Positions 46,578-60,800 of a DNA stretch of 64,000 nt are shown here, piece after piece. The stretch lies in assembly GCA_949126835.1 (NCBI GenBank), contig CASBPS010000045.1, positions 67,001 to 131,000 on the forward strand, given 5' to 3'. A model generated the notes under the pieces. It had not been told where the DNA came from, did no database searches, and saw nothing but the letters and a program-made list of their open reading frames with translations. This stretch comes from Anisus vortex (lineage: Eukaryota; Mollusca; Gastropoda; Planorbidae). A program made the translations under genes and the position numbers. Numbering within the stretch: the stretch's first letter is position 1; every line of letters starts with the position of its first letter.

Positions 46578-49500
46578 ACAGCAGATTTGTGGTTTTGGCT
46601 TCTCTACTGGCCGTACAAAAGCAGGTTTGTGGTTTTGGCGTTTCCACAGTCCGTACAACGACTTGAATAGCAGATTTCTTGTTTTGGCTCCTTTTCTGGC
46701 CGTAAAACAGCAGATTTCTGGTTTTGGCTTTTTTTCTGGCCGTACAACGACTTGAAAAAAAGATTTGTGGTTTCAGCTTCTCTTTTGGCCGTAACACAGC
46801 AGATTTGTGGTTTTGGCTCTCTCCACAAACCGTACAACGACTTGAATAGCAGATTTCTAGTTTTGGCTTCTTTTCTGGCCGTACAAGGACTTAAAAAGCA
46901 GATTTGTTGTTTTGGCTTCTCCACAAACCGTACAACGACTTGACTAGCAGACTTGTGGTAATGGTGCTTCTGTTCTGGCCGTACAACGACTTGAATAGCA
47001 GATTTGTGGTTTTGGCTTCTCTTTTCGCCGTAATACAGCAGATTTGTGGTTTTGGCTTCTCTACTAGCCGTACAAAAGCAGATTTGTGGTTTTGGCTTCT
47101 CCAGAAACCGTACAACGACTTGAATAGCAGATTTCTGGTTTTTGGCTCCTTTTCTGGCCGTACAAAAGCAGATTTGTGGTTTTGGCTTTTCCACAATCCG
47201 TACAACGACTTGAATAGCAGATTTCTTGGTTTGGCTTCTTTTCTGGCCGTACAACGACTTGACAAGAAGATTTGTGGTTTTAGCTTCTCTTTTGGCCGTA
47301 ACACAGCAGATTTATGGTTTTGGCTCTCTCAACAAACCGTACAACGACTTGAAAAGCAGATTTCTTGTTTTGGCTTCTTTTCTGGCCATAAAACAGCAGA
47401 TTTATGGTTTTGGCTCTCTCCACAATCCGTATAACGACTTGAATAGCAGATTTCTTGTTTTGGCTTCTTTTCTGTCCGTACAACGACTTGACAAGAAGAT
47501 TTGTGGTTTTGGCTTCTCTTTTGGCCGTAACACAGCAGATTTATGGTTTTGGCTCTCTCCATAAACCGTACAACGACTTGAATAGCAGATTTCTAGTTTT
47601 GGCTTTTTTTCTGGCCGTACAAGGACTTAAAAAGCAGATTTGTTGTTTTGGCTTCTCAACAAACCGTACAACGACTTGACTAGCAGATTTGTGGTAATGG
47701 TGCTTCTGTTCTGGCCGTACAACGACTTGAATAGCAGATTTGTGGTTTTGGCTTCTCTTTTCGCCGTATACAGCAGATTTGTGGTTTTGGCTTCTCTACT
47801 AGCCGTACAAAAGCAGATTTGTGGTTTTGGCTTCTCCAGAAACCGTACAAAGACTTGAAAAGCAGATTTCTGGTTTTGGCTCCTTTTCTGGCCGTACAAA
47901 AACAGATTTATGGTTTTGGCTCTCTCCACAAACCGTACAACAACTTGAATAGCAGATTTCTAGTTTTGGCTTCTTTTCTGGCCGTACAAGGACTTAAAAA
48001 GCAGATTTGTTGTTTTGGCTTCTCAACAAACCGTACAACGACTTGACTAGCAGATTTGTGGTAATGGTGCTTCTGTTCTGGCCGTACAACGACTTGAATA
48101 GCAGATTTGTGGTTTTGGCTTCTCTTTTCGCCGTAATACAGCAGATTTGTGGTTTTGGCTTCTCTACTGGCCGTACAAAAGCAGATTTGTGGTTTTGGCT
48201 TCTCCAGAAACCGTACAAAGACTTGAAAAGCAGATTTCTGGTTTTGGCTCCTTTTCTGGCCGTACAAAAACAGATTTATGGTTTTGGCTCTCTCCACAAA
48301 CCGTACAACGACTTGAATAGCAGATTTGTGCTAATGGTGCTTCTGTTCTGGCCGTACAACGACTTGAATAGCAGATTTGTGGTTTTGGCTTCTCTTTTCG
48401 CCGTAATACAGCAGATTTGTGGTTTTGGCTTCTCTACTGGCCGTACAAAAGCAGATTTGTGGTTTTGGCTTCTCCAGAAACCGTACAACGACTTGAAAAG
48501 CAGATTTCTGGTTTTGGCTCCTATTCTGGCCGTACAAAAGCAGATTTGTGGTTTTGGCTTTTCCACAATCCGTACAACGACTTGAATAGCAGATTTCTTG
48601 TTTTGGCTTCTTTTCTAACCGTAAAACAGCAGATTTGTGGTTTTGGCTTCTCTACTGGCCGTACAAAAGCAGGTTTGTGGTTTTGGCGTTTCCACAGTCC
48701 GTACAACGACTTGAATAGCAGATTTCTTGTTTTGGCTCCTTTTCTGGCCGTAAAACAGCAGATTTCTGGTTTTGGCTTTTTTTCTGGCCGTACAACGACT
48801 TGAAAAAAAGATTTGTGGTTTCAGCTTCTCTTTTGGCCGTAACACAGCAGATTTGTGGTTTTGGCTCTCTCCACAAACCGTACAACGACTTGAATAGCAG
48901 ATTTCTAGTTTTGGCTTCTTTTCTGGCCGTACAAGGACTTAAAAAGCAGATTTGTTGTTTTGGCTTCTCCACAAACCGTACAACGACTTGACTAGCAGAT
49001 TTGTGGTAATGGTGCTTCTGTTCTGGCCGTACAACGACTTGAATAGCAGATTTGTAATTTTGGCTTCTCTTTTCGCCGTAATACAGCAGATTTGTGGTTT
49101 TGGCTTCTCTACTAGCCGTACAAAAGCAGATTTGTGGTTTTGGCTTCTCCAGAAACCGTACAACGACTTGAATAGCAGATTTCTGGTTTTGGCTCCTTTT
49201 CTGGCCGTACAAAAGCAGATTTGTGGTTTTGGCTTTTCCACAATCCGTACAACGACTTGAATAGCAGATTTCTTGGTTTGGCTTCTTTTCTGGCCGTACA
49301 ACGACTTGACAAGAAGATTTGTGGTTTTAGCTTCTCTTTTGGCCGTAACACAGCAGATTAATGGTTTTGGCTCTCTCAACAAACCGTACAACGACTTGAA
49401 AAGCAGATTTCTTGTTTTGGCTTCTTTTCTGGCCATAAAACAGCAGATTTATGGTTTTGGCTCTCTCCACAAACCGTACAACGACTTGAATAGCAGATTT

Positions 49501-50748
49501 CTAGTTTTGGCTTCTTTTCTGGCCGTACAAGGACTTAAAAAGCAGATTTGTTGTTTTGGCTTCTCCACAAACCGTACAACGACTTGACTAGCAGATTTGT
49601 GGTAATGGTGCTTCTGTTCTGGCCGTACAACGTCTTGAATAGCAGATTTGTGGTTTTGGCTTCTCTACTGGCCGTACAAAAGCAGATTTGTGGTTTTGGC
49701 TTCTCCAGAAACCGTACAACGACTTGAAAAGCAGATTTCTGGTTTTGGCTCCTTTTCTGGCCGTACAAAAGCAGATTTGTGGTTTTGGCTTTTCCACAAT
49801 CCGTACAACGACTTGAATGGCAGATTTCTTGTTTCGGCTTCTTTTCTAACCGTAAAACAGCAGATTTGTGGTTTTGGCTTCTCTACTGGCCGTACAAAAG
49901 CAGATTTGTGGTTTTGGCGTTTCCACAGTCAGTACAACGACTTGAAAAGAAGATTTGTGGTTTTAGCTTCTCTTTTGGCCGTAACACAGCAGATTTATGG
50001 TTTTGGCTTCTCTTTTGGCCGTAAAACAGCAGATTTGTGGTTTTGGCTCCTTTTCTGGCCGTAAAACAGCAGATTTCTGGTTTTGGCTTTTTTTCTGGCC
50101 GTACAACGACTTAAAAAGAAGATTTGTGGTTTCAGCTTCTCTTTTGGCCGTAACACAGCAGACTTGTGGTTTTGGCTCTCTCCACAAACCGTACAACGAC
50201 TTGAATAGCAGATTTCTACTTTTGGCTTCATTTCTGGCCGTACAAGGACTTAAAAAGCAGATTTGTTGTTTTGGCTTCTCCACAAACCGTACAACGACTT
50301 GACTAGCAGATTTGTTGTAATGGTGCTTCTGTTCTGGCCGTACAACGACTTGAATAGCAGATTTGTGGTTTTGGCTTCTCTTTTCGCCGTAATACAGCAG
50401 ATTTGTGGTTTTGGCTTCTCTACTAGCCGTACAAAAGCAGATTTGTGGTTTTGGCTTCTCCAGAAACCGTACAACGACTTGACAAGCAGATTTCTGGTTT
50501 TGGCTCCTTTTCTGGCCGTACAAAAGCAGATTTGAGGTTTTGGCTTTTCCACAATCCGTATAACGACTTGAATAGCATATTTCTTGTTTTGGCTTCTTTT
50601 CTGGCCGTACAACGACTTGACAAGAAGATTTGTGGTTTTAGCTTCTCTTTTGGCCGTAACACAGCAGATTTATGGTTTTCGCTCTCTCCATAAACCGTAC
50701 AACGACTTGAATAGCAGATTTCTAGTTTTGGCTTTTTTTCTGGCCGTA
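46578..50748 (+). repeat. Right copy of the left segment
   Basis: Partner of 1-4677. It lacks one 506-bp HOR, with the junction inside a type c monomer near 47850, where the tail changes to AAAGACTTG. Private substitutions include GACTTGTGG at about 50161 and TTGTTGTAATG at about 50314. Confidence 0.9.
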
Positions 50749-51895
50749 CAAGGACTTAAAAAGCAGATTTGTTGTTTTGGCTTCTCAACAAACCGTTCAA
50801 CGACTTGACTAGCAGATTTGTGGTAATGGTGCTTCTGTTCTGGCCGTACAACGACTTGAATAGCAGATTTGTGGTTTTGGCTTCTCTTTTCGCCGTAAAA
50901 CAGCAGATTTGTGGTTCTGGCTTCTCTACTAGCCGTACAAAAGCAGATTTGTGGTTTTGGCTTCTCCAGAAACCGTACAACGACTTGAAAAGCAGATTTC
51001 TGGTTTTGGCTCTTTTTCTGGCCGTACAAAAGCAGATTTGTGGTTTTGACTTTTCCACAATCCGTACAACGACTTGAATAGCAGATTTCTTGTTTTGGCT
51101 TCTTTTCTGGCCGTACAACGACTTGACAAGAAGATTTGTGGTTTTAGCTTCTCTTTTGGCCGTAACACAGCAGATTTATGGTTTTGGCTCTCTCCACAAA
51201 TCGTACAACGACTTGAATAGCAGATTTCTAGTTTTGGCTTTTTTTCTGGCCGTACAAGGACTTAAAAAGCAGATTTGTTGTTTCGGCTTCTCAACAAACC
51301 GTACAACGATCTGACTTGCAGATTTTTGGTAATGGTGCTTCTGTTCTGGCCATACAACGACTTGAATAGCAGATTTGTGGTTTTGGCTTCTCTTTTCGCC
51401 GTAATACAGCAGATTTGTGGTTTTGGCTTTTCTACTGGCAGTACAAAAGCAGATTTGTGGTTTTGGCTTCTCCAGAAACCGTACAACGACTTGAAAAGCA
51501 GATTTCTGGTTTTGGTTCCTTTTCTGGCCGTACAACGACTTGACAAGAAGATTTGTGGTTTTAGCTTCTCTTTTGGCCGTAACACAGCAGATAAATGGTT
51601 TTGGCTCTCTCAACAAACCGTACAACGACTTGAAAAGCAGATTTCTTGTTTTGGCTTCTTTTCTGGCCATAAAACAGCAGATTTATGGTTTTGGCTCTCT
51701 CCACAAACCGTACAACGACTTGAATAGCAGATTTCTAGTTTTGGCTTCTTTTCTGGCCGTACAAGGACTTAAAAAGCAGATTTGTTGTTTTGGCTTCTCC
51801 ACAAACCGTACAACGACTTGACTAGCAGATTTGTGGTAATGGTGCTTCTGTTCTGGCCGTACAACGTCTTGAATAGCAGATTTGTGGTTTTGGCT

Positions 51896-54800
51896 TCTCT
51901 TTTCGCCGTAATACAGCAGATTTGTGGTTCTGGCTTCTCTACTAGCCGTACAAAAGCAGATTTGTGGTTTTGGCTTCTCCAGAAACCGTACAACGACTTG
52001 AAAAGCAGATTTCTGGTTTTGGCTCCTTTTCTGGCCGTACAAAAGCAGATTTGTGGTTTTGACTTTTCCACAATCCGTACAACGACTTGAATAGCAGATT
52101 TCTTGTTTTGGCTTCTTTTCTGGCCGTACAACGACTTGACAAGAAGATTTGTGGTTTTAGCTTCTCTTTTGGCCGTAACACAGCAGATTTATGGTTTTGG
52201 CTCTCTCCACAAATCGTACAACGACTTGAATAGCAGATTTCTAGTTTTGGCTTTTTTTCTGGCCGTACAAGGACTTAAAAAGCAGATTTGTTGTTTCGGC
52301 TTCTTAACAAACCGTACAACGATCTGACTTGCAGATTTTTGGTAATGGTGCTTCTGTTCTGGCCGTACAACGACTTGAATAGCAGATTTGTGGTTTTGGC
52401 TTCTCTTTTCGCCGTAATACAGCAGATTTGTGGTTTTGGCTTTTCTACTGGCAGTACAAAAGCAGATTTGTGGTTTTGGCTTCTCCAGAAACCGTACAAC
52501 GACTTGAAAAGCAGATTTCTGGTTTTGGTTCCTTTTCTGGCCGTACAAAAACAGATTTATGGTTTTGGCTCTCTCCACAAACCGTACAACGACTTGAATA
52601 GCAGATTTCTAGTTTTGGCTTCTTTTCTGGCCGTACAAGGACTTAAAAAGCAGATTTGTTGTTTTGGCTTCTCCACAAACCGTACAACGACTTGACTAGC
52701 AGATTTGTGGTAATGGTGCTTCTGTTCTGGCCGTACATCGACTTGAATAGCAGATTTGTTGTTTTGGCTTCTGTTTTCGCCGTAATACAGCAGATTTGTG
52801 GTTTTGGCTTCTCTAGTGGCCGTACAAAAGCAGATTTGTGGTTTTGGCTTCTCCAGAAACCGTACAACGACTTGAAAAGCAGATTTCTGGTTTTGGCTCC
52901 TATTCTGGCCGTACAAAAGCGGATTTGTGGTTTTGGCTTTTCCACAATCCGTACAACGACTTGAATGGCAGATTTCTTGTTTTGGCTTCTTTTCTAACCG
53001 TAAAACAGCAGATTTGTGGTTTTGGCTTCTCTACTGGCCGTACAAAAGCAGATTTGTGGTTTTGGCGTTTCCACAGTCAGTACAACGACTTGAAAAGAAG
53101 ATTTGTGGTTTTAGCTTCTCTTTTGGCCGTAACACAGCAGATTTATGGTTTTGGCTTCTCTTTTGGCCGTAAAACAGCAGATTTGTGGTTTTGGCTCCTT
53201 TTCTGGCCGTAAAACAGCAGATTTCTGGTTTTGGCTTTTTTTCTGGCCGTACAACGACTTAAAAAGAAGATTTGTGGTTTCAGCTTCTCTTTTGGCCGTA
53301 ACACAGCAGATTTGTGGTTTTGGCTCTCTCCACAAACCGTACAACGACTTGAATAGCAGATTTCTACTTTTGGCTTCTTTTCTGGCCGTACAAGGACTTA
53401 AAAAGCAGATTTGTTGTTTTGGCTTCTCCACAAACCGTACAACGACTTGACTAGCAGATTTGTGGTAATGGTGCTTCTGTTCTGGCCGTACAACGACTTG
53501 AATAGCAGATTTGTGGTTTTGGCTTCTCTTTTCGCCGTAATACAGCAGATTTGTGGTTTTGGCTTCTCTACTAGCCGTACAAAAGCAGATTTGTGGTTTT
53601 GGCTTCTCCAGAAACCGTACAACGACTTTAAAAGCAGATTTCTGGTTTTGGCTCCTTTTCTGGCCGTACAAAAGCAGATTTGAGGTTTTGGCTTTTCCAC
53701 AATCCGTATAACGACTTGAATAGCATATTTCTTGTTTTGGCTTCTTTTCTGGCCGTACAACGACTTGACAAGAAGATTTGTGGTTTTAGCTTCTCTTTTG
53801 GCCGTAACACAGCAGATTTATGGTTTTCGCTCTCTCCATAAACCGTACAACGACTTGAATAGCAGATTTCTAGTTTTAGCTTTTTTTCTGGCCGTACAAG
53901 GACTTAAAAAGCATATTTGTTGTTTTGGCTTCTCAACAAACCGTTCAACGACTTGACTAGCAGATTTGTGGTAATGGTGCTTCTGTTCTGGCCGTACAAC
54001 GACTTGAATAGCAGATTTGTGGTTTTGGCTTCTCTTTTCGCCGTAATACAGCAGATTTGTGGTTTTGGCTTCTCTACTAGCCGTACAAAAGCAGATTTGT
54101 GGTTTTGGCTTCTCCAGAAACCGTACAACGACTTGAAAAGCAGATTTCTGGTTTTGGCTCCTTTTCTGGCCGTACAAAAGCAGATTTGTGGTTTTGGCTT
54201 TTCCACAATCCGTACAACGACTTGAATAGCAGATTTCTTGTTTTGGCTTCTTTTCTGGCCGTACAACGACTTGACAAGAAGATTTGTGGTTTTAGCTTCT
54301 CTTTTGGCCGTAACACAGCAGATTTATGGTTTTGGCTCTCTCCACAAATCGTACAACGACTTGAATAGCAGATTTCTAGTTTTGGCTTTTTTTCTGGCCG
54401 TACAAGGACTTAAAAAGCAGATTTGTTGTTTCGGCTTCTCAACAAACCGTACAACGATCTGACTAGCAGATTTTTGGTAATGGTGCTTCTGTTCTGGCCG
54501 TACAACGACTTGAATAGCAGAATTGTGGTTTTGGCTTCTCTTTTCGCCGTAATACAGCAGATTTGTGGTTTTGGCTTTTCTACTGGCCGTACAAAAGCAG
54601 ATTTGTGGTTTTGGCTTCTCCAGAAACCGTACAACGACTTGAAAAGCAGATTTCTGGTTTTGGTTCCTTTTCTGGCCGTACAAAAACAGATTTATGGTTT
54701 TGGCTCTCTCCACAAACCGTACAACGACTTGAATAGCAGATTTCTAGTTTTGGCTTCTTTTCTGGCCGTACAAGGACTTAAAAAGAAGATTTGTTGTTTT

Positions 54801-57800
54801 GGCTTCTCCACAAACCGTACAACGACTTGACTAGCAGATTTGTGGTAATGGTGCTTCTGTTCTGGCCGTACAACGACTTGAATAGCAGATTTGTTGTTTT
54901 GGCTTCTGTTTTCGCCGTAATACAGCAGATTTGTGGTTTTGGCTTCTCTACTGGCCGTACAAAAGCAGATTTGTGGTTTTGGCTTCTCCAGAAACCGTAC
55001 AACGACTTGAAAAGCAGATTTCTGGTTTTGGCTCCTATTCTGGCCGTACAAAAGCAGATTTGTGGTTTTGGCTTTTCCACAATCCGTACAACGACTTGAA
55101 TAGCAGATTTCTTGTTTTGGCTTCTTTTCTGGCCGTACAACGACTTGACAAGAAGATTTGTGGTTTTAGCTTCTCTTTTGGCCGTAACACAGCAGATTTA
55201 TGGTTTTGGCTCTCTCCACAAACCGTACAACGACTTGAATAGCAGATTTCTAGTTTTGGCTTCTTTTCTGGCCGTATAAAAACAGATGTATGGTTTTGGC
55301 TCTCTCCACAAACCGTACAACGACTTGAATAGCAGATTTCTAGTTTTGGCTTCTTTTCTGGCCGTACAAGGACTTAAAAAGCAGATTTGTGGTTTTGGCT
55401 TCTCCACAAACCGTACAACGACTTGACTAGCAGATTTGTGGTAATGGTGCTTCTGTTCTGGCCGTACAACGACTTGAATAGCAGATTTGTGGTTTTGGCT
55501 TCTCTTTTCGCCGTAATACAGCAGATTTGTGGTTTTGGCTTTTCTACTGGCCGTACAAAAGCAGATTTGTGGTTTTGGCTTCTCCAGAAACCGTACAACG
55601 ACTTGAAAAGCAGATTTCTGGTTTTGGCTCCTATTCTGGCCGTACAAAAGCAGATTTGTGGTTTTGGCTTTTTCACAATCCGTACAACGACTTGAATAGC
55701 AGATTTCTTGTTTTGGCTTCTTTTCTAACCGTAAAACAGCAGATTTGTGGTTTTGGCTTCTCAACTGGCCGTACAAAAGCAGATTTGTGGTTTTGGCGTA
55801 TCCACAGTCCGTACAACGACTTGAAAAGCAGATTTCTGGTTTTGGCTCCTTTTCTGGCCGTACAACGACTTGAAAAGAAGATTTGTGGTTTTAGCTTCTC
55901 TTTTGGCCGTAACACAGCAGATTTATGGTTTTGGCTTCTCTTTTGGCCGTAAAACAGCAGATTTGTGGTTTTGGCTCTCTCCACAAACCGTACAACAACT
56001 TGAATAGCAGATTTCTAGTTTTGGCTTCTTTTCTGGCCGTACAAGGACTTAAAAAGCAGATTTGTTGTTTTGGCTTCTCCACAATCCGTACAACGACTTG
56101 ACTAGCAGATTTGTGGTAATGGTGCTTCTGTTCTGGCCGTACAACGACTTGAATAGCAGATTTGTGGTTTTGGCTTCTCTTTTTGCCGTAATACAGCAGA
56201 TTTGTGGTTCTGGCTTCTCTACTAGCCGTACAAAAGCAGATTTGTGGTTTTGGCTTCTCCAGAAACCGTACAACGACTTGAAAAGCAGATTTCTGGTTTT
56301 GGCTTCTTTTCTGGCCGTACAAAAGCAGATTTGTGGTTTTGGCTTTTCTACAATCCGTACAACGACTTGAATGGCAGATTTCTTGTTTTGGCTTCTTTTC
56401 AAACCGTAAAACAGCAGATTTGTGGTTTTGGCTTCTCTACTGGCCGTATAAAAGCAGATTTGTGGTTTTGGCGTTTCCACAGTCCGTACAACGACTTGAA
56501 TAGCAGATTTCTTATTTTGGCTCCTTTTCTGGCCGTACAACGACTTGAAAAGAAGATTTGTGGTTTCAGCTTCTCTTTTGGCCGTAACACAGCAGATTTG
56601 TGGTTTTGGCTCTCTCCACAAACCGTACAACGACTTGAATAGCAGATTTCTAGTTTTGGCTTCTTTTTTGGCGGTACAAGGACTTGACTAGCAGATTTGT
56701 GGTAAAGGTGCTTCTGTTCTGGCCGTACAACGACTTGAATAGCAGATTTGTGGTTTTGGCTTCTCTTTTCGCCGTAATACAGCAGATTTGTGGTTCTGGC
56801 TTCTCTACTAGCCGTACAAAAGCAGATTTGTGGTTTTGGCTTCTCCAGAAACCGTACAACGACTTGAAAAGCAGATTTCTGGTTTTGGCTCCTTTTCTGG
56901 CCGTACAAAAGCAGATTTGTGGTTTTGACTTTTCCACAATCCGTACAACGACTTGAATAGCAGATTTCTTGTTTTGGCTTCTTTTCTGGCCGTACAACGA
57001 CTTGACAAGAAGATTTGTGGTTTTAGCTTCTCTTTTGGCCGTAACACAGCAGATTTATGGTTTTGGCTCTCTCCACAAATCGTACAACGACTTGAATAGC
57101 AGATTTCTAGTTTTGGCTTTTTTTCTGGCCGTACAAGGACTTAAAAAGCAGATTTGTTGTTTCGGCTTCTTAACAAACCGTACAACGATCTGACTTGCAG
57201 ATTTTTGGTAATGGTGCTTCTGTTCTGGCCGTACAACGACTTGAATAGCAGATTTGTGGTTTTGGCTTCTCTTTTCGCCGTAATACAGCAGATTTGTGGT
57301 TTTGGCTTTTCTACTGGCAGTACAAAAGCAGATTTGTGGTTTTGGCTTCTCCAGAAACCGTACAACGACTTGAAAAGCAGATTTCTGGTTTTGGTTCCTT
57401 TTCTGGCCGTACAAAAACAGATTTATGGTTTTGGCTCTCTCCACAAACCGTACAACGACTTGAATAGCAGATTTCTAGTTTTGGCTTCTTTTCTGGCCGT
57501 ACAAGGACTTAAAAAGCAGATTTGTTGTTTTGGCTTCTCCACAAACCGTACAACGACTTGACTAGCAGATTTGTGGTAATGGTGCTTCTGTTCTGGCCGT
57601 ACATCGACTTAAATAGCAGATTTGTTGTTTTGGCTTCTGTTTTCGCCGTAATACAGCAGATTTGTGGTTTTGGCTTCTCTAGTGGCCGTACAAAAGCAGA
57701 TTTGTGGTTTTGGCTTCTCCAGAAACCGTACAACGACTTGAAAAGCAGATTTCTGGTTTTGGCTCCTATTCTGGCCGTACAAAAGCGGATTTGTGGTTTT

Positions 57801-57850
57801 GGCTTTTCCACAATCCGTACAACAACTTGAATAGCAGATTTCTTGTTTTG
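51896..57850 (+). repeat. Family P stretch with an internal 4.87-kb-spaced copy
   Basis: About 51.9-52.95 kb pairs with 56.8-57.8 kb at offset 4,866, sharing CTTCTTAACAAACC, CGATCTGACTTGC, GTACATCGACTT and CTCTAGTGGCC. The material between them pairs with 10-13.8 kb. HORs of 506, 368, 596 and 675 bp are present. Confidence 0.8.
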
Positions 57851-60800
57851 GCTTCTTTTCTTGCCGTACAACGACTTGACAAGAAGATTTGTGGTTTTAG
57901 CTTCTCTTTTGGCCGTAACACAGCAGATTTATGGTTTTGGCTCTCTCCACAAACCGTACAACGACTTGAATAGCAGATTTCTAGTTTTGGCTTCTTTTCT
58001 GGCCGTATAAAAACAGATTTATGGTTTTGGCTCTCTCCACAAACCGTACAACGACTTGAATAGCAGATTTCTAGTTTTGGCTTCTTTTCTGGCCGTACAA
58101 GGACTTAAAAAGCAGATTTGTGGTTTTGGCTTCTCCACAAACCGTACAACGACTTGACTAGCAGATTTGTGGTAATGGTGCTTCTGTTCTGGCCGTACAA
58201 CGACTTGAATAGCAGATTTGTGGTTTTGGCTTCTCTTTTCGCCGTAATACAGCAGATTTGTGGTTTTGGCTTCTCTACTGGCCGTACAAAAGCAGATTTG
58301 TGGTTTTGGCTTCTCCAGAAACCGTACAACGACTTGAAAAGCAGATTTGTGGTTTTGGCTCCTTTTCTGGTCGTACAAAAACAGATTTATGGTTTTGGCT
58401 CTCTCCACAAACCGTACAACGACTTGAATAGCAGATTTCTAGTTTTGGCTTCTTTTCTGGCCGTACAAGGACTTAAAAAGCAGATTTGTGGTTTTGGCTT
58501 CTTCACAAACCGTACAACGACTTGACTAGCAGATTTGTGGTAATGGTGCTTCTGTTCTGGCCGTACAACGACTTGAATAGCAGATTTGTGGTTTTGGCTT
58601 CTCTTTTCGCCGTAATACAGCAGATTTGTGGTTTTGGCTTCTCAACTGGCCGTACAAAAGCAGATTTGTGGTTTTGGCTTCTCCAGAAACCGTACAACGA
58701 CTTGAAAAGCAGATTTCTGGTTTTGGCTCCTATTCTGGCCGTACAAAAGCAGATTTGTGGTTTTGGCTTTTCCACAATCCGTACAACGACTTGAATAGCA
58801 GATTTCTTGTTTTGGCTCCTTTTCTGGCCGTACAACAACTTGAAAAGAAGATTTGTGGTTTTAGCTTCTCTTTTGGCCGTAACACAGCAGATTTATGGTT
58901 TTGGCTTCTCTTTTGGCCGTAAAACAGCAGATTTGTGGTTTTGGAGTTCTCCACAAACCGTACAACAACTTGAATAGCAGATTTCTAGTTTTGGCTTCTT
59001 TTCTGGCCGTACAAGGACTTAAAAAGCAGATTTGTTGTTTTGGCTTCTCCACAATCCGTACAACGACTTGACTAGCAGATTTGTGGTAATGGTGCTTCTG
59101 TTCTGGCCGTACAACGACTTGAATAGCAGATTTGTGGTTTTGGCTTCTCTTTTTGCCGTAATACAGCAGATTTGTGGTTCTGGCTTCTCTACTAGCCGTA
59201 CAAAAGCAGATTTGTGGTTTTGGCTTCTCCAGAAACCGTACAACGACTTGAAAAGCAGATTTCTGGTTTTGGCTCCTTTTCTGGCCGTACAAAAGCAGAT
59301 TTGTGGTTTTGACTTTTCCACAATCCGTACAACGACTTGAATAGCAGATTTCTTGTTTTGGCTTCTTTTCTGGCCGTACAACGACTTGACAAGAAGATTT
59401 GTGGTTTTAGCTTCTCTTTTGGCCGTAACACAGCAGATTTATGGTTTTGGCTCTCTCCACAAACCGTGCAACGATTTGAAAAGCAGATTTCTGGTTTTGG
59501 CTATTTTTCTGGCCGTACAAAAGCAGATTTGTGGTTTTGGCTTTTCCACAATCCGTACAACGACTTGAATGGCGGATTTCTTGTTTTGGCTTCTTTTCAA
59601 ACCGTAAAACAGCAGATTTGTGGTTTTGGCTTCTCTACTGGCCGTATAAAAGCAGATTTGTGGTTTTGGCGTTTCCACAGTCCGTACAACGACTTGAATA
59701 GCAGATTTGTGGTAATGGTGCTTCTGTTCTGGCCGTACATCGACTTGAATAGCAGATTTGTTGTTTTTGCTTCTGTTTGCGCCGTAATACAGCAGATTTG
59801 TGGTTTTGGCTTCTCTACTGGCCGTACAAAAGCAGATTTGTGGTTTTGGCTTCTCCAGAAACCGTACAACGACTTGAAAAGCAGATTTCTGGTTTTGGCT
59901 CCTATTCTGGCCGTACAAAAGCAGATTTGTGGTTTTGGCTTTTCCACAATCCGTACAACGACTTGAATAGCAGATTTCTTGTTTTGGCTTCTTTTCTGGC
60001 CGTACAACGACTTGACAAGAAGATTTGTGGTTTTAGCTTCTCTTTTGGCCGTAACACAGCAGATTTATGGTTTTGGCTCTCTCCACAAACCGTACAACGA
60101 CTTGAATAGCAGATTTCTAGTTTTGGCTTCTTTTCTGGCCGTATAAAAACAGATTTATGGTTTTGGCTCTCTCCACAAACCGTACAACGACTTGAATAGC
60201 AGATTTCTAGTTTTGGCTTCTTTTCTGGCCGTACAAGGACTTAAAAAGCAGATTTGTGGTTTTGGCTTCTCCACAAACCGTACAACGACTTGACTAGCAG
60301 ATTTGTGGTAATGGTGCTTCTGTTCTGGCCGTACAACGACTTGAATAGCAGATTTGTGGTTTCGGCTTCTCTTTTCGCCGTAATACAGCAGATTTGTGGT
60401 TTTGGCTTCTCTACTGGCCGTACAAAAGCAGATTTGTGGTTTTGGTTTCTCCAGAAACCGTACAACGACTTGAAAAGCAGATTTCTGGTTTTGGCTCCTT
60501 TTCTGGTCGTACAAAAACAGATTTATGGTTTTGGCTCTCTCCACAAACCGTACAACGACTTGAATAGCAGATTTCTAGTTTTGGCTTCTTTTCTGGCCGT
60601 ACAAGGACTTAAAAAGCAGATTTGTGGTTTTGGCTTCTCCACAAACCGTACAACGACTTGACTAGCAGATTTGTGGTAATGGTGCTTCTGTTCTGGCCGT
60701 ACAACGACTTGAATAGCAGATTTGTGGTTTTGGCTTCTCTTTTCGCCGTAATACAGCAGATTTGTGGTTTTGGCTTCTCTACTGGCCGTACAAAAGCAGA

